From the NCBI GenBank assembly GCA_018296165.2, contig JACKQL020000049.1, positions 1-64,000 on the forward strand: DNA of 64,000 nt, given 5' to 3'. This document shows, one piece after another, positions 32,586 through 45,171 of this stretch (position 1 is its first letter; each line of letters starts with the position of its first letter). Below the pieces are notes generated by a model. The model did no database searches. It worked only from the letters and a program-made list of their open reading frames with translations, and was not told the origin of the DNA. Origin of the DNA: Termitomyces sp. T153. Lineage: Eukaryota > Basidiomycota > Agaricomycetes > Agaricales > Lyophyllaceae. A program made the translations under genes and the position numbers.

Positions 32586-33800
32586 TTTTCATACACTTCT
32601 TCCTTCATGAGTTATGTTAGGTATACAAAGTATTCTTTGTATACTTTCCTTCAGAAACACAAGCCCCTTTTTGCTATCAACCTCAAAGTCATTGAAGCTT
32701 TTGGGGTCTTCAGATATCTTTTTCATGGTTGTGTCTTTGCTATATTGAAACTTTACTAGTTCACAGATGTCAATGTTTCTTAATGCCTCAGTCAATTCAA
32801 TGGCTGCTTGTGAGGGGATTGCTTCTACCTCAAGGCTTGATTTGGTGTCACTTGGCTCAGTTATCACCAGATCCTGTTTGCCATTGCCCTGTTTGTCTAT
32901 TGATGAGCTTCTGGAATTTGTTTCACTTTCTCCAGACCCACCCTTCATTTGTTTGCCCATTGAAGGAATGATCCTACTCCTGTCTCTGTTCAGTATTCTT
33001 ACAGAGCATCTACAGTGCATTGTCTGTTGTGACTCATTGACTTTCCCACCCTCCATTTCAATCTCTGCAGGTGTCACTTCCTGCCCCTTTGCCTTGCTCC
33101 TCATTATCACACTACACTCAATTGCTGCTACAAGGTTGCCAATAGACACTGACTCTCCTTCAGCATTCAGTTCCACAGTCAACTTTCCCAAGGCAGAACA
33201 CATGCCCTCCATTCCCACTAGGACAGAGGCTGTTCTGTGCAATCCAGGCAAGTCATCATATTCTGTGTATTCTGATCCTGTTCTTACAGTTCTTTGTGCT
33301 TTCTTCAAATATATGCAAGATAATGCATTGCTTAGAATTTTTTCAGCCCCTGGGCTATATATGACCTCAAAGTCAAAGTGCAAGAGCTTTTCCAGCCACC
33401 TTGCTTGTTTTGGAGATAGATTCTTCTGACCCAGTAAGTGTATCAGGCCCTTATAATCCATGAATCACTTAAACTTAGTGCTCTGCAGAATGTCCTCATG
33501 TCTCATCATTGTCTCAATGCCTGCCAACATCCCCACCTCATGGTGTGGGGTAACTCTGTTGGGCTGAATTTAGCTTTGCAGAATAAAATACAGCAACTTT
33601 GGCCATCTTCCAGTCATTGCCTTGACTGACAACACCTGCAATTCTGGTCACACAGCTGTCCATTACCACATTGATATCAGGCTGCCCCTTTCTGTACTTC
33701 AGAGGTAGATGATGGTGGTCTTGGCATGCCACTGCCCTTGCCTTTATTTCCTCAAAAGCCCTTTGGTGAGTGTTCATCCATTGGAATGGAACCACATTGC
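32586..33800 (-). pseudogene. RNase H and linker of A
   Basis: RNase H begins in VPFQWMNTHQRAFEEIKA (33740-33795), with VVMDSCVTRIAGVVSQ, then a frame break, DYKGLIHLLGQKNLSPKQ (33400-33461), ARWLEKLLHFDFEVIYSPGA and LSNALS. A long acidic/Ser-rich linker with a 290-codon open frame (32589-33461) leads to the integrase zinc finger. Confidence 0.8.
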
Positions 33801-34740
33801 TAGTTAAACCATGCAGAATCCCTATAGAAACCCAAATTCAGTCAATGTCATCTGCATGATATTCTGCAGCCCCCAGGAAAACCCACAGCAACTCCTGGTT
33901 AGTTGGTACCTAGAGTCCACTTTGTCATGGTCTATGCATATGCCTTCATCATCAACTATTCTGCCCAGAATTTTGATATTCTTGCACAGGATCTTCAGCT
34001 TCTTCTCAATCAGGTATAGCTTCTCCTATTGTGGTATGTCAATTACAATTTTAACATGACAGACATGATTTTCTAGTGTATCAGAGTATATTACAATGTT
34101 GTCCAGATAGATGTCCATCCAGATGCTTAGGTAGTCAGCAAACAGATGGCCCATCAGTGCCTGGTAAGTAGCAGGTGTGTTGCAATCATCTTGCTGTACC
34201 ATGTGGCTGACCATTGTCCCACTTAGTGTGTTAACTGTTGTTTGTGGAGCTTGTTCCAGCACCACATGAATTTGCTCATAGGTGTCCTAACCATTTATGA
34301 GCAAGCAGTACTTAGCTCTTGCAGCCCAGCATGGAATGCCCTCCATGCTTGATAGCAGTGAGCTCATTTTCCTTGTATTGGCATTCCATTCCCTCAAATT
34401 CACTACAGTGTGTAGCCAAGGCAGGTCATTGTTCCCCAGTTTTTTTATGCAAAGCATGGGTGTGGAGCTGCACTCTGAGGTGACCTCCCAATGCCCAGTT
34501 CTTAGATATGATTCCCTGTTTTCATTCCACTGTGGTAAGGGTGCTTCAGGATACTTAGACAGCCTCAACTGATACACCTTATCCAGATCAATCAAGGGAA
34601 TCTCATGGTTAATTGCCCTCAGAGGAGGAGGTGGACTTTCTGATGCCTTTTGACATATGGGCTTTGCATAGTCTATCAAGGTCCTCTGACTCCTTGAGCC
34701 TGCTCTCATAAACTAGCATTGACTTTGTGCCAGCTTTTGC
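33801..34740 (-). pseudogene. Reverse transcriptase of A
   Basis: AINHEIPLIDLDKVYQLR and ESYLRTGHWEVTSE (34500-34640), VVNLREWNANTRKMSSLL (about 34370-34410), then ARAKYCLLING where the first catalytic Asp (usual MDG) is Asn; TTVNTLSGTMVSHMVQQ, ATYQALMGHLF and WMDIYLDNIVIYSDTLENH, where YLDD has become YLDN. Both losses fit G-to-A changes. Stops occur at 34286 and below 34026. Confidence 0.85.
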
Positions 34741-35100
34741 ACACCACTGCCCTCCACCACCAAAGAGGATGGACTGCCCACTATCACCCTGGTTGGGTTT
34801 AATCCTACCATAGCCTGGTGTTGCTAGAACCATAGCATACCCAATATGACATTATATCCAAAAAGATTCATCACATCAAAGTATTGGTCTTTATCTATAC
34901 CCTGATATCAGAATTGAATGCTCACTCCATAATCAATTTTGGACTTAGACCCCTGAGCAGCCAGTAGCATACTCAAAGGCAAACTCAACTCCTCCTTCTC
35001 AAGATTCAATTGCCCCACAATGGTTGTGGACATAAAATCCCCTAATTATCCTGAGTTCAACAGTGCCCAAACTGGCTTACCATTCAAGCATACTGTTACC
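34741..35100 (-). pseudogene. Protease of A, C-terminal part
   Basis: CLNGKPVWALLNSG, LGDFMSTTIVGQLNLEKEEL and later GYNVILGMLWFQQHQ. Active-site D-S-G is N-S-G. The upstream half of this open frame lies beyond element B at 41683 and above. Confidence 0.75.
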
Positions 35101-35654
35101 TGTAAGGGCAACCTCTGGAGGCTGTGGCTCAATCACACAACTAGCAGAGGGAGATCCAAAGTTTATTCAGTATCTACAAGAAGTTCTAGAGTTCTAGCTA
35201 CTCACCTGGCAGAGGGAGATCCAAAGAGAACAAGTCTAAGGATCCCCAATGCCAGTGTTCAGAAAATTTACTCTGGAGCTTCTGAAAACAACACCCAACA
35301 ACAACCAAATCTGGAGTCCAATCAAAAGTGGAAATCCATTGTAAATGGCCTCAATCTCTGGACTCTCTGTACATGACTACATACCAATATGACCAAAAGA
35401 TAGCCCTTGGTCAGAAGTACCTGTGGTCCAAGGATGGAAGGCCTACAATGAGTGGTAGGCCTGGAATACATGAAACAATCCAGGGGTCTGGTAAGAGGCC
35501 ATGTGGAAGGAGTGATGCTTGTTGGAATTACAGACAGAACTGGTGCAGCCTGATGGTTAAAATTGGAGCCAGCAGATAGGAAAGTGAAAGGAAAATAAAG
35601 AAAAACCATAAGGCAGGAGAACAGAGCAAAGGGGGACCAGGACATCCCCTGACA
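35101..35654 (-). repeat. 3' LTR of B
   Basis: 554 bp, on the minus strand TGTCAGGGGA...CCCTTACA. Contains a direct repeat GCAGAGGGAGATCCAAAG at about 35144 and 35212. Confidence 0.93.
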
Positions 35655-35669
35655 TCACTCCCCCTCTAG
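35655..35669 (-). promoter_or_regulatory. Polypurine tract of B
   Basis: Minus strand CTAGAGGGGGAGTGA directly before TGTCAGGGG of the 3' LTR. Confidence 0.8.
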
Positions 35670-35756
35670 TGTGCGGCATCTTGACATACTGGGTAGAAGA
35701 AGTCACAAATTGCCTGGTCCACTGCTGAAATGGGGTAGATGCCTCAAATGGCCTTT

Positions 35757-37030
35757 GGGGCATTTAGATGCCTTTGGTAGAAGTCCTGGACCAGGGTTGG
35801 TGCACATACATTAGCCTGTGGCTCCCAAGAGATGTCCTCAATGCCATATCCCTTCCATTTCACCTTGAACTGCAACTTCCCTTGGAATATCCTGCTATCC
35901 AAAATTTCTTCTACTTTATACTCCTCCTTGTTGTCAACCAGAACTGGTGTGGCTTAAGGTGGTGGCCAGGGATTGGATCCTCTGGGGCTGGGAATAGTTT
36001 GACAACATTGAAGACTAGGTGCAATTGGCATAGGCCTACTGGGAGCTTAAGTCAGTATGCTAAGGGTCCCACTTTCTTCTCCACCATGAAGAGGCCAAGA
36101 TGACAATGTGACAGTTTTTGAGTCTTGTCATCTTAATATTCAAGCTATCCAAGTACACATGGTCTCCTGGCTTGTAAACTGGGGCTGGTGTCTGGTGACA
36201 GTCATAGTAGCATGCCATGTCATCCTTGGCCTTCACCAATGCAGCCTTGGCCTCCTCCTGTGCCTTCTTCATCCTGTCCACAAACTCATTTACAGAGTCA
36301 TTCTCAGAGGGGTGTGCCTGAGGTTCAAATCCCATGTGGGGGTGCCTGCCAGTGTCCAGAAAGAATGGAGTCATCTGCATGGAAGAGTGGACATGGTTGT
36401 TGTACTGGAACTCAGCATCTGGCAAGAGCTCATCCCAATCATTCTGCCTCTCATTACAAAAGAGGCAGAGATACTGTTCCAGTTCCTGATTTATATGTTC
36501 CATCTGCCCATCTGACTGGGGATGGTAGGCAGTGGTGGTATGGAGCTTCACTCCAAGCAGGCAGTACAGTTCCTGAGTAAATTCTGCCACAAACTGGGGG
36601 CCTTGATCAGAGACATACCCATCTAACAGACCATGGAGCTTCCAGACATTCTTCCAATACAGACTAGCTGCTCCCAAGGCAGAGCACATTGTGTGGGTAG
36701 GGATGAAATGGGCTCATTTACCATAGAGGTCCACAACTACCATCACTGCATCATACCCATGAGCATCTGGGAGCTCCACAATGAAATCCACTGATGCAAC
36801 ACTCCAGTGAGCAGCTGGAATAGGGAGTGAGTGGAGTTGGCCCATGGGTGCTTGGTGGTGAGGCTTGGTGCAAAGACAAAGATCACAGGTGCTAGTGTAG
36901 TGCCTACATATTGGGAGATCTGTGGCCACTAATAGTTCTGGGATACTAGCTCCAGCATCTTCCACCTTCCAGAATGTCCAGCTACCTGAGAGTTGTGATG
37001 TTTTTCCAGAATGTGCCAGCAAAGTTCATG
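35757..37030 (-). pseudogene. Integrase and chromodomain of B
   Basis: Zinc finger end CDLCLCTKPHHQAPMGQLH, core Asp in SVASVDFIVELPDAHGYD (about 36760-36800), second Asp in GYVSDQGPQFVAEF (about 36600), Glu in HPQSDGQMEHINQELEQYL (about 36470-36520): the D-D-E triad is intact in sequence. A C-terminal GPY-like region follows, then a frame break, and a chromodomain (F-K-V-K-W-K-G-Y-G core) ends near 35757. A stop after VVVDLYGK and a frame break near 36060 inactivate it. Confidence 0.87.
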
Positions 37031-39120
37031 AATGTTGGGCACATAAATGTGTCCTCTGAAAGTCAGAAGCCCATCCTGGAGACCCCACTCATTGGCATGT
37101 ACTGACTTAACTCCACTGGCTCATTGCACTTGCAAGGCCTGAGCAGCCTGGGCCACTGCATCCTCTTGCATGCCCTCTTGATTCCCTTGCCGGATGTTCT
37201 TGAGGATGTTTGCCTCATCCCCTTGGGCCTCAGTCCCTTCTAGAGCATGAATGGCAAAGAGCCTGGGCTTGAGGAGGATGATGTTGTCATTATCACCTTC
37301 CCCCATGCCATGATCAGCTTGCCTAGATAATGCATCTGGCTTACTCATGCTCTGTCCAGGTTTGTGGTGCAGCAAGAAGTCAAAGTTAGCCAGATACAAG
37401 AACCATCAAGCTTGGCATCAATTAAGCTTCTTTGTTGTATGGAAGTACTCTAGGTTCTTGTGATCTGTCCAGACTTCAAACTTATGCCATGTGCCCTCAA
37501 GGAAATGCTGCCATTCTTCAAAGGACCAAATTATGGCCAGCATCTCCTTGTCATGGATCTTGTAATTCTGTTCTACTGCATTAAGGCTCTTGGAGTAGAA
37601 GGCTACAGGATGGCACTTGCCATCTCCCTTGGACTGCTGAGAAAGAACAGCTCCTGTGGCAAAGTCAGAGCTATCCACTTCAACATGGAAGGGGAGTCAT
37701 CATCAGGGAATACAAGAACTGGCTTAGAGATCACTGCTTGCTTGAGGGTGTCAAAGGCAACTTGCTGTGCAGACTTCCATTGCCATACCATGTCCTTGAC
37801 AGTGAGGTCAAAAAGAGGGTGGGCATAGTGAGAGAAATCTTGGATAAACCTCCAGTAGAAGTTAACAAAGCCTAGGAAGGCCTGTACTTCCTTCTTGTTC
37901 TTTGGCTCTGGTCACTCTGCTACACCTGATACTTTAACTGGATCCATCTCTGCTGTTTCATGAGAGATGATCAGACCAAGGTACTTGACCTTAGTCTGCT
38001 CAAATTCACACTTCTCAGGCTTAAGATAGAGGTGGTGTTGGTGGAGGTGTTCTAAGACAATGCATGTGATCTGATGGTGTTGCTCTAGAGTTCTTAGTAT
38101 AGATGAGGATATTGTCAAGATACACACAAATAACACCCTCCACAATTAGATCATGAAAGATATCATTCATCATTGTCTGGAAGGTGGCTGGACTGTTTGT
38201 GAGGCCAAAGAACATTACCAAAGGTTCAAAGAGTCTGTGATTGGTTCTGAACGCTGCCTTCTACTCATCTCCTTCCTTGATGCACACATTGTTGTAGCCC
38301 CAGTGGACATTCAATTTAGTGAAGTATTGTGCACCTTGAAGGTTGTTGACCAGTTCCAAGATGAGTGGTAGGAGATAGCAGTTCTTTACCATCATTGCAT
38401 TCAGAACTTGATAATCCTGAACTAGACAAAGAGACCCATCCTTCTTCTTAATGAAAAAGACTGGAGAGGCCATTGGAGACTTGCTGAGTTGTATTCTGCT
38501 AGAGCCAAGGTTCTCCTGCAGGAATGCATCCAGTTCATCCTGCTCACAGGGTGTGAGTGGATAGACTTTGCAACTGGAGAGTTTGGCATCTGGTATCAGC
38601 TCAATTGCATGGTCCCATTGCTTACACTCCAGGAGTGAATCAAATGATGCCTTAGAAAATATGTCCTTGAAGTCATGTAGATGATGTGGAACTATGCTGC
38701 AAGAGAGTTTGGGCTGGGAATTTGCCACAAATACCTCAGCTAATTGCTGAGAGGTTGTCTGGCTAGCCCTGATCTCTGTTATTGTAGGAGGAGGGCAAAG
38801 CATTGTGGCATAGATCCTATCACCTACCTCAATGGTCTCATCTGGAGACTCTGGGTCATGAGTGCTGGCAAAGTCCCCTTCACATCCATCTTCCTCCTGG
38901 GGTTCACACCCAACACCTTGGACATCCTTGTAGAGGGCCTCTCTATGAGGGAATGTCAGAGGGGAGGGATTCAGGAGGTTGAGATCAGCAAAAGGGAGAT
39001 GCCCTGTGCAACAAGCATGCATGGCAACATGCTCATGGACTTTTACTCTGTGCTCCTTCCAAGCCTCCTCTGCATAGGTCAGACAATGATGGGGACAATG
39101 GCTCATCTTCACTCACCCTT
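37031..39120 (-). pseudogene. RT and RNase H of B
   Basis: RT: SPMASPVFFIKKKDGSLC, QDYQVLNAMMVKNCYLLP, YFTKLNVHWGYNNV (catalytic Asp is Asn; H keeps KLDV), [29 protein letters not shown] (YLDD is YLDN), [13 protein letters not shown] [17 protein letters not shown]. RNase [60 protein letters not shown] and LANFDFLLHHKPGQSMSKPD. Frame breaks near 38260 and 37800. Confidence 0.88.
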
Positions 39121-39714
39121 GGTCCAATCAATCTCAGGGCTATGTTCATATAACCAAGTAAACTCTGAGATCATGTCTTGCTTCCCCAAACTAGTGACAG
39201 CGAAAGCAACATGTTCTGAGTAGTCCTAGTAGCAAAGCACCAGGTCCACTACTGAGCAAATAGAGCCAGCTTCATTAAGCATGCCATCTACATTGTATAC
39301 AGGGATTGGATGAGAGAGGGGGCATGTGGTGAGACAGTATTGTTGCACATAGTCTGCATCAAGGAAAAGGCCTGTCACTCCACTGTCAAGCAGGGCCACA
39401 ATGCTCCAGACCTGTTGGGTGTCAGTCATCTTGATTTCTATCTGTAGCTTCAAGGAGTTGGCAGAAGGAGTGGAAGCAACAATGTAGCAACATGGGAGAC
39501 AACATTTCCAGGCAGGGATCCAGGAGCATGGGCTAGGAGGCATATTCCTAGCTGAGACTTTAGCTGGAGGTGGGTTTTGTACATCTGAGGAGGGGCTTGT
39601 CATTTTAGGCATAGTATCAATAGCAGCAACAGATATATTTGATTCTATAGACAAGGGAGTGAAATGATTAGTGCTAAGCAATGGGGGTGTACAGGTCATC
39701 CACTGCCTCTTCAA
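39121..39714 (-). pseudogene. Protease region of B
   Basis: Open frame 39226-39714 contains VALLDSGVTGLFLDADYV, a retropepsin active site with intact D-S-G, and IPVYNVDGMLNEAGSI. The flap/C-terminal half continues below 39226 in another frame. Confidence 0.8.
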
Positions 39715-41090
39715 AAATCCTCCTCAGGCTCTATAGATGTGACCTCCAACTCACCAACAACCTCAGTGGGAGGAACAGTTGTAAGTGCATCAGGAGAGGG
39801 AGCTCCTGCTGCATCATGGGCTGCAAGGAGTTGGGCAAGCAGCTCCTCTTGCTCAGATGAAGACAGGTAATGCACTTCCAACCCTTGAGGACAATAACAG
39901 GCAAAGTGGCCAGCCTTCCCGCAGCATTGACACAGCAAGGGGGTGGAGGAGTGCTGGCAGGAAGCATCAACATCCATTGGAACTCCCTGAAATAGAGAAT
40001 GTGGAGGAGCAACAGGAAGAGCATGGGATGGAGCAACCTGGGAGGGGATGGAAGGGTTTGCACTCACCCAAGGGGCCATTATAGAGTGAAAGGTAACTGG
40101 TGGATGCTGCATGCATTGCAGCTCACATTTGAGTTCCATCAGCTACCACTGCTTGCATGCCACCTTGTACCAGGTGTCTATGTGTTTGTCATCTGGGTGC
40201 TCCTCTGCCATGTTATCAATATGGTCCATGAGAGAGGGGTGGAGTCCTTTCCAAAAGGTGAGGCAGAGCTAAAGACCATCTGGATATCCAGCCTGTTTAA
40301 CTATAGTGCAAAAGGAGTCAATGTACTCATCAAGGAACTGCTTTCCTTGGCCATACTGAGTTTGGTCTCAAAGGAAAAGAGCTGCAGTTTTGGTGGGGTC
40401 AAGGGAGAAGAACTCTGCTCAGAACTCCTTCTCAAACTCCATCCAGCCAGAGAAACTCTCAACTCCTCCTAGGCCTCAAAAGATACACAGCACATAGGTT
40501 GAAGCTTGACCAGCCTTCATGTAAGAGAGAACCCAGGCAATTTACAAGGTGTCTGAGGTAAAGGCTTTGCCACTCAGCTGGATATAGGTGATACAGGACT
40601 GGAGGAAGCATTCTCCAGCCTTATGATCTCCATCATATACATTAGGGAGTGCAGGACGAGGGAGTTTAGGATGGGAAGCTGAAAGGCCTAAGCCAGATGC
40701 AGATGCAAACCATTCTGCAGCAGCTGGAGCCAGAAAGCCTGAGCTAGGTGCAGACACAAACTGTTCTACATCTGCTGGGGGCATAGGAGGTGTAGTAGGA
40801 GCAAGGGAAAGATATTCCAGAAGGGCTTAGAGAGAAAGAGACACTGCTTCAGTAGTTTGTTGGAGTCCAGTGAGTTCAGCCATGTAGGAAGTAAGGGAGG
40901 CTTGGGTAAGTTGAACCTGTGTCTCCAGGGACAGCAAACAACTCCAGGCATCGTCCTGGGGGCTTGAAGCATCAGAGGAAGGTGCTGGAGGGGTTGGCTG
41001 AGTTATAGGAAGAGCACAGGGGCACTGAGACACTGGTGGGGAGAGACCTTTTGAGAAACCAAGTAGAAGCTCAAGTAACTGAAAAAGGGG
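39711..41090 (-). pseudogene. Gag of element B
   Basis: Capsid region RPALPNVYDGDHKAGECFLQ ... YIQLSGKAFTSDTL (40542-40690), then several stops, and a nucleocapsid open frame (39711-40139) with CCHC knuckle CQCCGKAGHFACYC at 39891-39932. The N-terminal part (40827-41090) predicts a helical segment. Confidence 0.8.
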
Positions 41091-41108
41091 CTCCCAGACC
41101 AAATCTAG

Positions 41109-41119
41109 AGACTTGTTCT
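41109..41119 (-). promoter_or_regulatory. Self-priming PBS of B
   Basis: Minus strand AGAACAAGTCT two bases inside the 5' LTR; exact reverse complement of AGACTTGTTCT in the LTR (plus-strand AGAACAAGTCT at 41248-41258), which sits about 35 nt below an AT-rich TATA-like stretch. Confidence 0.6.
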
Positions 41120-41121
41120 GC

Positions 41122-41677
41122 TGTAAGGGTGACCTCTGGAGGCTGTGGCTCAATCACACAACTAGCAGAGGGAGATCCAAAGTTTATTCAGTATCTACAA
41201 GAAGTTCTAGAGTTCTAGCTACTCACCTGGCAGAGGGAGATCCAAAGAGAACAAGTCTAAGGATCCCCAATGCCAGTGTTCAGAAAATTTACTCTGGAGC
41301 TTCTGAAAACAACACCCAACAACAACCAAATCTGGAGTCCAATCAAAAGTGGAAATCCATTGTAAATGGCCTCGATCTCTGGACTCTCTGTACATGACTA
41401 CATACCAATATGACCAAAAGATAGCCCTTGGTCAGAAGTACCTGTGGTCTAAGGATGGAAGGCCTACAATGAGTGGTAGGCCTGGAATACATGAAACAAT
41501 CCAGGGGTCTGGTAAGAGGCCATGTGGAAGGAGTGATGCTTGTCAGAATTACAGACAGAGAACCAGTGCAGCCTGATGGTTAAAACTGGAGCCAGCAGAT
41601 AGGGAAGTGAAAGGAAAATAAAGGTAAACTATAAGGAGGGAGAACAGAGCAAAGGGGGACCAGGACATCCCCTGACA
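41122..41677 (-). repeat. 5' LTR of B
   Basis: 556 bp, about 98 percent identical by eye to the 3' LTR. Same internal direct repeat. Confidence 0.93.
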
Positions 41678-41682
41678 TCACC

Positions 41683-44600
41683 ACTACCAGGTCAGGGATC
41701 AGTCTGGAGGAAACTTTGGGCTTTGATGAGTTTTGTTCCACATTCTAGCATGTACCTGCCAATGTATTCTTCCCCTGGGATACAGCATTGACTTCTAGTA
41801 ATGTGGCAGCCTCCCAGGCATCTTGGCAGTTCTCCAAGCCTGCAATCAACTCAATAACAAAGTGGTCAACACCATCTACTGGATGACTCCAACTGCTCTC
41901 TTTCATTCTATCCAGGCACAGCCCAGATTCACTAGTTAGTGAGTCCAGCAACAGGTGTCTGACTCTCCTTCCCTCTTTGCAGACAGCTTTCTCATACCAT
42001 ACCCTCAGGTCCAATCCTTCACAGCAAGCCAAGCTAGAGCTCATGGTCACAGTAAGGTCCATGTCCTGGTCATATATCTGTTACCCTTGGATCTCTCCAT
42101 CCAGATATTCTGCCCTGACCCAGAACTATAAAGGCTTTCCTCACATACCATGGATCCATTTATCAAAATAACCCATTCCCTTCTCTAGGGTCCAAGCAAT
42201 TATGTCTTCATAGGGGTCACCTTTTGGACACCTTTGTTTCCACCAGCAAGTGTTAGGTAACTCCATGCCTTGTTTACTAGCCAAGAAGAGAGCACAGTGA
42301 AGAGCCAAAAGGAACTCTTGCCCCACCACAAGCCAATCATCCACCAAGAAGTCCATGTTAGTCTTACCATCCATAATTACACATTGACTATTGCTTCTCT
42401 GGTACACAAGGAACCTCTTTCCCTCCCATCCCTCATGAGTCTCATCACCAGGGTATGGCTGTTGGGACTCCAGCAGATATTCTGCTTGTGTTGCATAAGG
42501 GTCATGCATAAGGGTTTGTGTCTCATTGTCCTTAAACCTGATGTCATCCACATGGATATCCATCAGGCTTCTAATCTGTTCTCTCCTCTTCCATTGCAGT
42601 CAACTTTCCTGGTGGCATTGCCTCCAATTATTGCAACTACAAGGTGTACACACTACCTCCACATTTTCAAACATGACTGCAGCTATCCTTGGCTGTATAC
42701 CTGAGGAGGAAATGGTGCTAGGTAAGCTGTCCTCTCTGAGCCATTCTGTATCACTCAGGTTAAATTCTATATTATTGCTATAAACACCAGGAGGTCCTGA
42801 GCCATTGGACTTCACTGTAGCCCCCTTTTTGCAGTGCCTTGACAGGTGCCCAACCTTCCCACACTTGAAACAATAGCCCTCCTTCAAGAACTTGTCCATT
42901 TCATCCTCTGTAAGCTTTCAAGATTGTGTTGTGGACTTGTTCTGAGCTTTTCCATTATAACTGCTCTTGGATTGGCAACTATGGTTTTGGTTCTGGTTGG
43001 CCCCACAATTTTGGTTATCTTGGTGGTCCTTGAACTTCACATCCTGCTTATAGCTCAGGTTCTTGGGCTTATTTCCTTCTCCTGCCAGATTTCCCTTACC
43101 AGCAATTAGTTTTGGTGACTTTTTCTTCTCATCTCTGCAACAGCTGGACTCTGAGCTTGTCTCCAGGCCTATGTTATGAGCAATGTTGAATGTCTCAGCC
43201 ATTTGTACAATCTTCCCCCACCTATCTCTCTTTAGGTCTAACCCACTCTCAAATAAGTGTTGTTGCAGGTGAGGTTGGAGCCCACACCACAGCTTATGTG
43301 CTCATTCCCTCTTATGTGTGTAGCCTTCAATATGGCATAACATCTTAAGTTCTGCAGTATATTTATGAACTGTCAATGTTTCTTGTGAGAATTTGTCCAA
43401 TTTCCTCTGCTGCTGTATGCAAAAATTGGGAGGAAAACATGTGTTGAACAAGCTAGTAAGGAATTTCTTTGCTGTCCATTTCCACAGCTCCATTGATGCC
43501 TCATTCAAATAGAAACAATATGCTCTTCCCTTTATGAAGTTGTATATCTCAGCAACTTGATCTCACACAGGGATCTGAGCTTTCCTGAGGTAGGCTGCAC
43601 ATTGCATCACACATTGAAAGTATTTAATTGGATCTGCTTCACCATTATACTTCTCAGGTGGAGTTACCTTTACTTGTTTGTAAGGTTCTCTCCTAAGTTC
43701 CACCTTCCTATGGCTCCCTTTAGGGCCCTTATCAGATGAGGATTCCATGCTCTCAGACTCTAAATCACTTGGTAATTCTAATGACTCTTCTCCATTATTT
43801 GAGCTGTCTAAACTACTATTCAGATATTTGCTCTCAGAGCTACTCAACTCCTTGCTAGGCAAATCCTCAAATGCATGGCTCAAATAGGTGTGTTTGCCTA
43901 CCTGTTTGCTGGGCCTCATGAACCTCCCACATTTTTTACTTCCACATTTCTTGCCATAGCCACCACCTGACAAGAGCTTTCATTCCTACTGACATGAGCT
44001 CAGCAAAATTGCTCTCCCAACATTGTTGGTGCCTTTCTTTAACCTTCATTTGCTCATTCCTGATTCAGCATCCAATGGATTGTCTTTTCTGGTTGGACCT
44101 TTGTCACCTGCCTCATCCAGGGTTGTGTTTTCCCCCTGGTGACCTGTGACTGACTTCTCAGCCATCAATTGGGGAGGGATGTTGGGAGTCATCTCTTCTT
44201 GGCCCCTCATTGCAAGGTACATTGTTGTTGGCCATCTTATTCCTTCTGGTATCAACTGATTCTCTTTCCAGCCAAGCCAGCTTTTTGCAAAGTTGGTTTA
44301 TACTCTTGTGTGAGCTTCTGACTGCCTCCTGGGCCTCTTCAATTGCCATGGCTTGCTCAGATTGGTTAGAGGTAGTCAACAGTGCACTGAGGCTGAGTGA
44401 CCAGGTCCTTTCTGAGCCAGCTTTGCAGTTGGAAAAATTTTCATTTGCACTTTAGGGATTCTCATCTCCTCATCTTGCAGGTCTCAGAGTAAATTTGCTG
44501 CCCAGCAGCAAGCAATCTTCCATGTCATAGTAGCTACTTTTGTTGTCAGGTATGTTATCTGAGTGTACTTTGTTTTTCAGAGAATTTGCTCCTAGCACAA

Positions 44601-44900
44601 CCTGGCCCTTTGATAGGCCTGGTGGCCTTGTCCGCATGCTCTCCAGCACTTTCCTTGGAGCCTCTGCCACATCATCAGACTCTGCTGGCATCCCTGCTGA
44701 AGGTATAGGGTGAGGATCTCCCATCCCTCCCCCTTCCTTGGCCCTGAGGTCCTCTGGACCTTTGTTTGACAGCCCTCCAGGCCTGTGTTCCTGCTCCTTA
44801 TGGATTTGGACATTTTCAGCATATGCTAGGCAGTTTTTGTTGTTTGTTTGCATTGGGGCTACTTGCTGACAGTTTGGCTTGGTTGATCAGGCCAAGTTGT
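41683..44900 (-). pseudogene. Gag and gag-protease linker of A
   Basis: From the right: N-terminal Ser/Gly-rich open frames (44470-44853, 44158-44379), PPEKYNGEADPIKYFQCVMQ (about 43600-43660), ELWKWTAKKFLTSLFNTCFP and FSQETLTVHKYTAELKMLCH (43302-43508), zinc knuckle CFKCGKVGHLSRHC at 42831-42872, then a linker (41745-42563) into the protease that is cut by B. Order and motifs are those of Gypsy gag. Multiple stops. Confidence 0.8.
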
Positions 44901-45020
44901 CCCAGGGAGCAAGTAGTGATACAAAAAGCCTTAGTTTGCTTGTTTTGTCAAAAATATGTAATAGTATTGTGACTAAGTTGCAGTACTAGCACACAGTTCT
45001 CAATGAGGATGATACACAAT

Positions 45021-45171
45021 TGTAAGCAATCAAATTTTTGTCTGACTAAGAATAACACTTATATATTATGTATTGTAATAAATAGACAGTGTAGATAGAC
45101 AACTAGAATAATAATAATTTGGTTAGCATAAATAAATAGATTGATTGGAACAGGTTAACTTGTAGCTTACA
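45021..45171 (-). repeat. Probable 5' LTR of element A
   Basis: 151 bp bounded by perfect 7-bp inverted termini TGTAAGC...GCTTACA, AT-rich, with TATATAAG-like sequence on the minus strand (about 45058-45066). It lies between A gag leader and LINE RT sequence, so it marks the outer edge of A. The partner LTR is not present. Confidence 0.6.

Larger units (their letters stand above)
35101..41677 (-). mobile_element. Ty3/Gypsy chromovirus B, both LTRs, TSD TCACC/TTACC
   Basis: 6577 bp, full structure on the minus strand: 5' LTR 41122-41677, self-priming site, gag, protease, RT, RNase H, integrase, chromodomain, polypurine tract, 3' LTR 35101-35654. Target duplications are TTACC (35096-35100) and TCACC (41678-41682), differing by one C-to-T. 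The LTRs differ by roughly ten positions, so it is younger than its host A. Same family as H. Confidence 0.93.
32163..45171 (-). mobile_element. Ty3/Gypsy element A, split by B and truncated by G
   Basis: Minus-strand element running from a 151-bp LTR (45021-45171) through gag (41.7-44.9 kb), protease, RT, RNase H and the integrase N-terminal half, which stops at the G LTR (32162/32163). Element B is inserted in the protease region. It is unrelated in sequence to the C/F/G lineage. Its 3' end is missing from the window. Confidence 0.82.
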
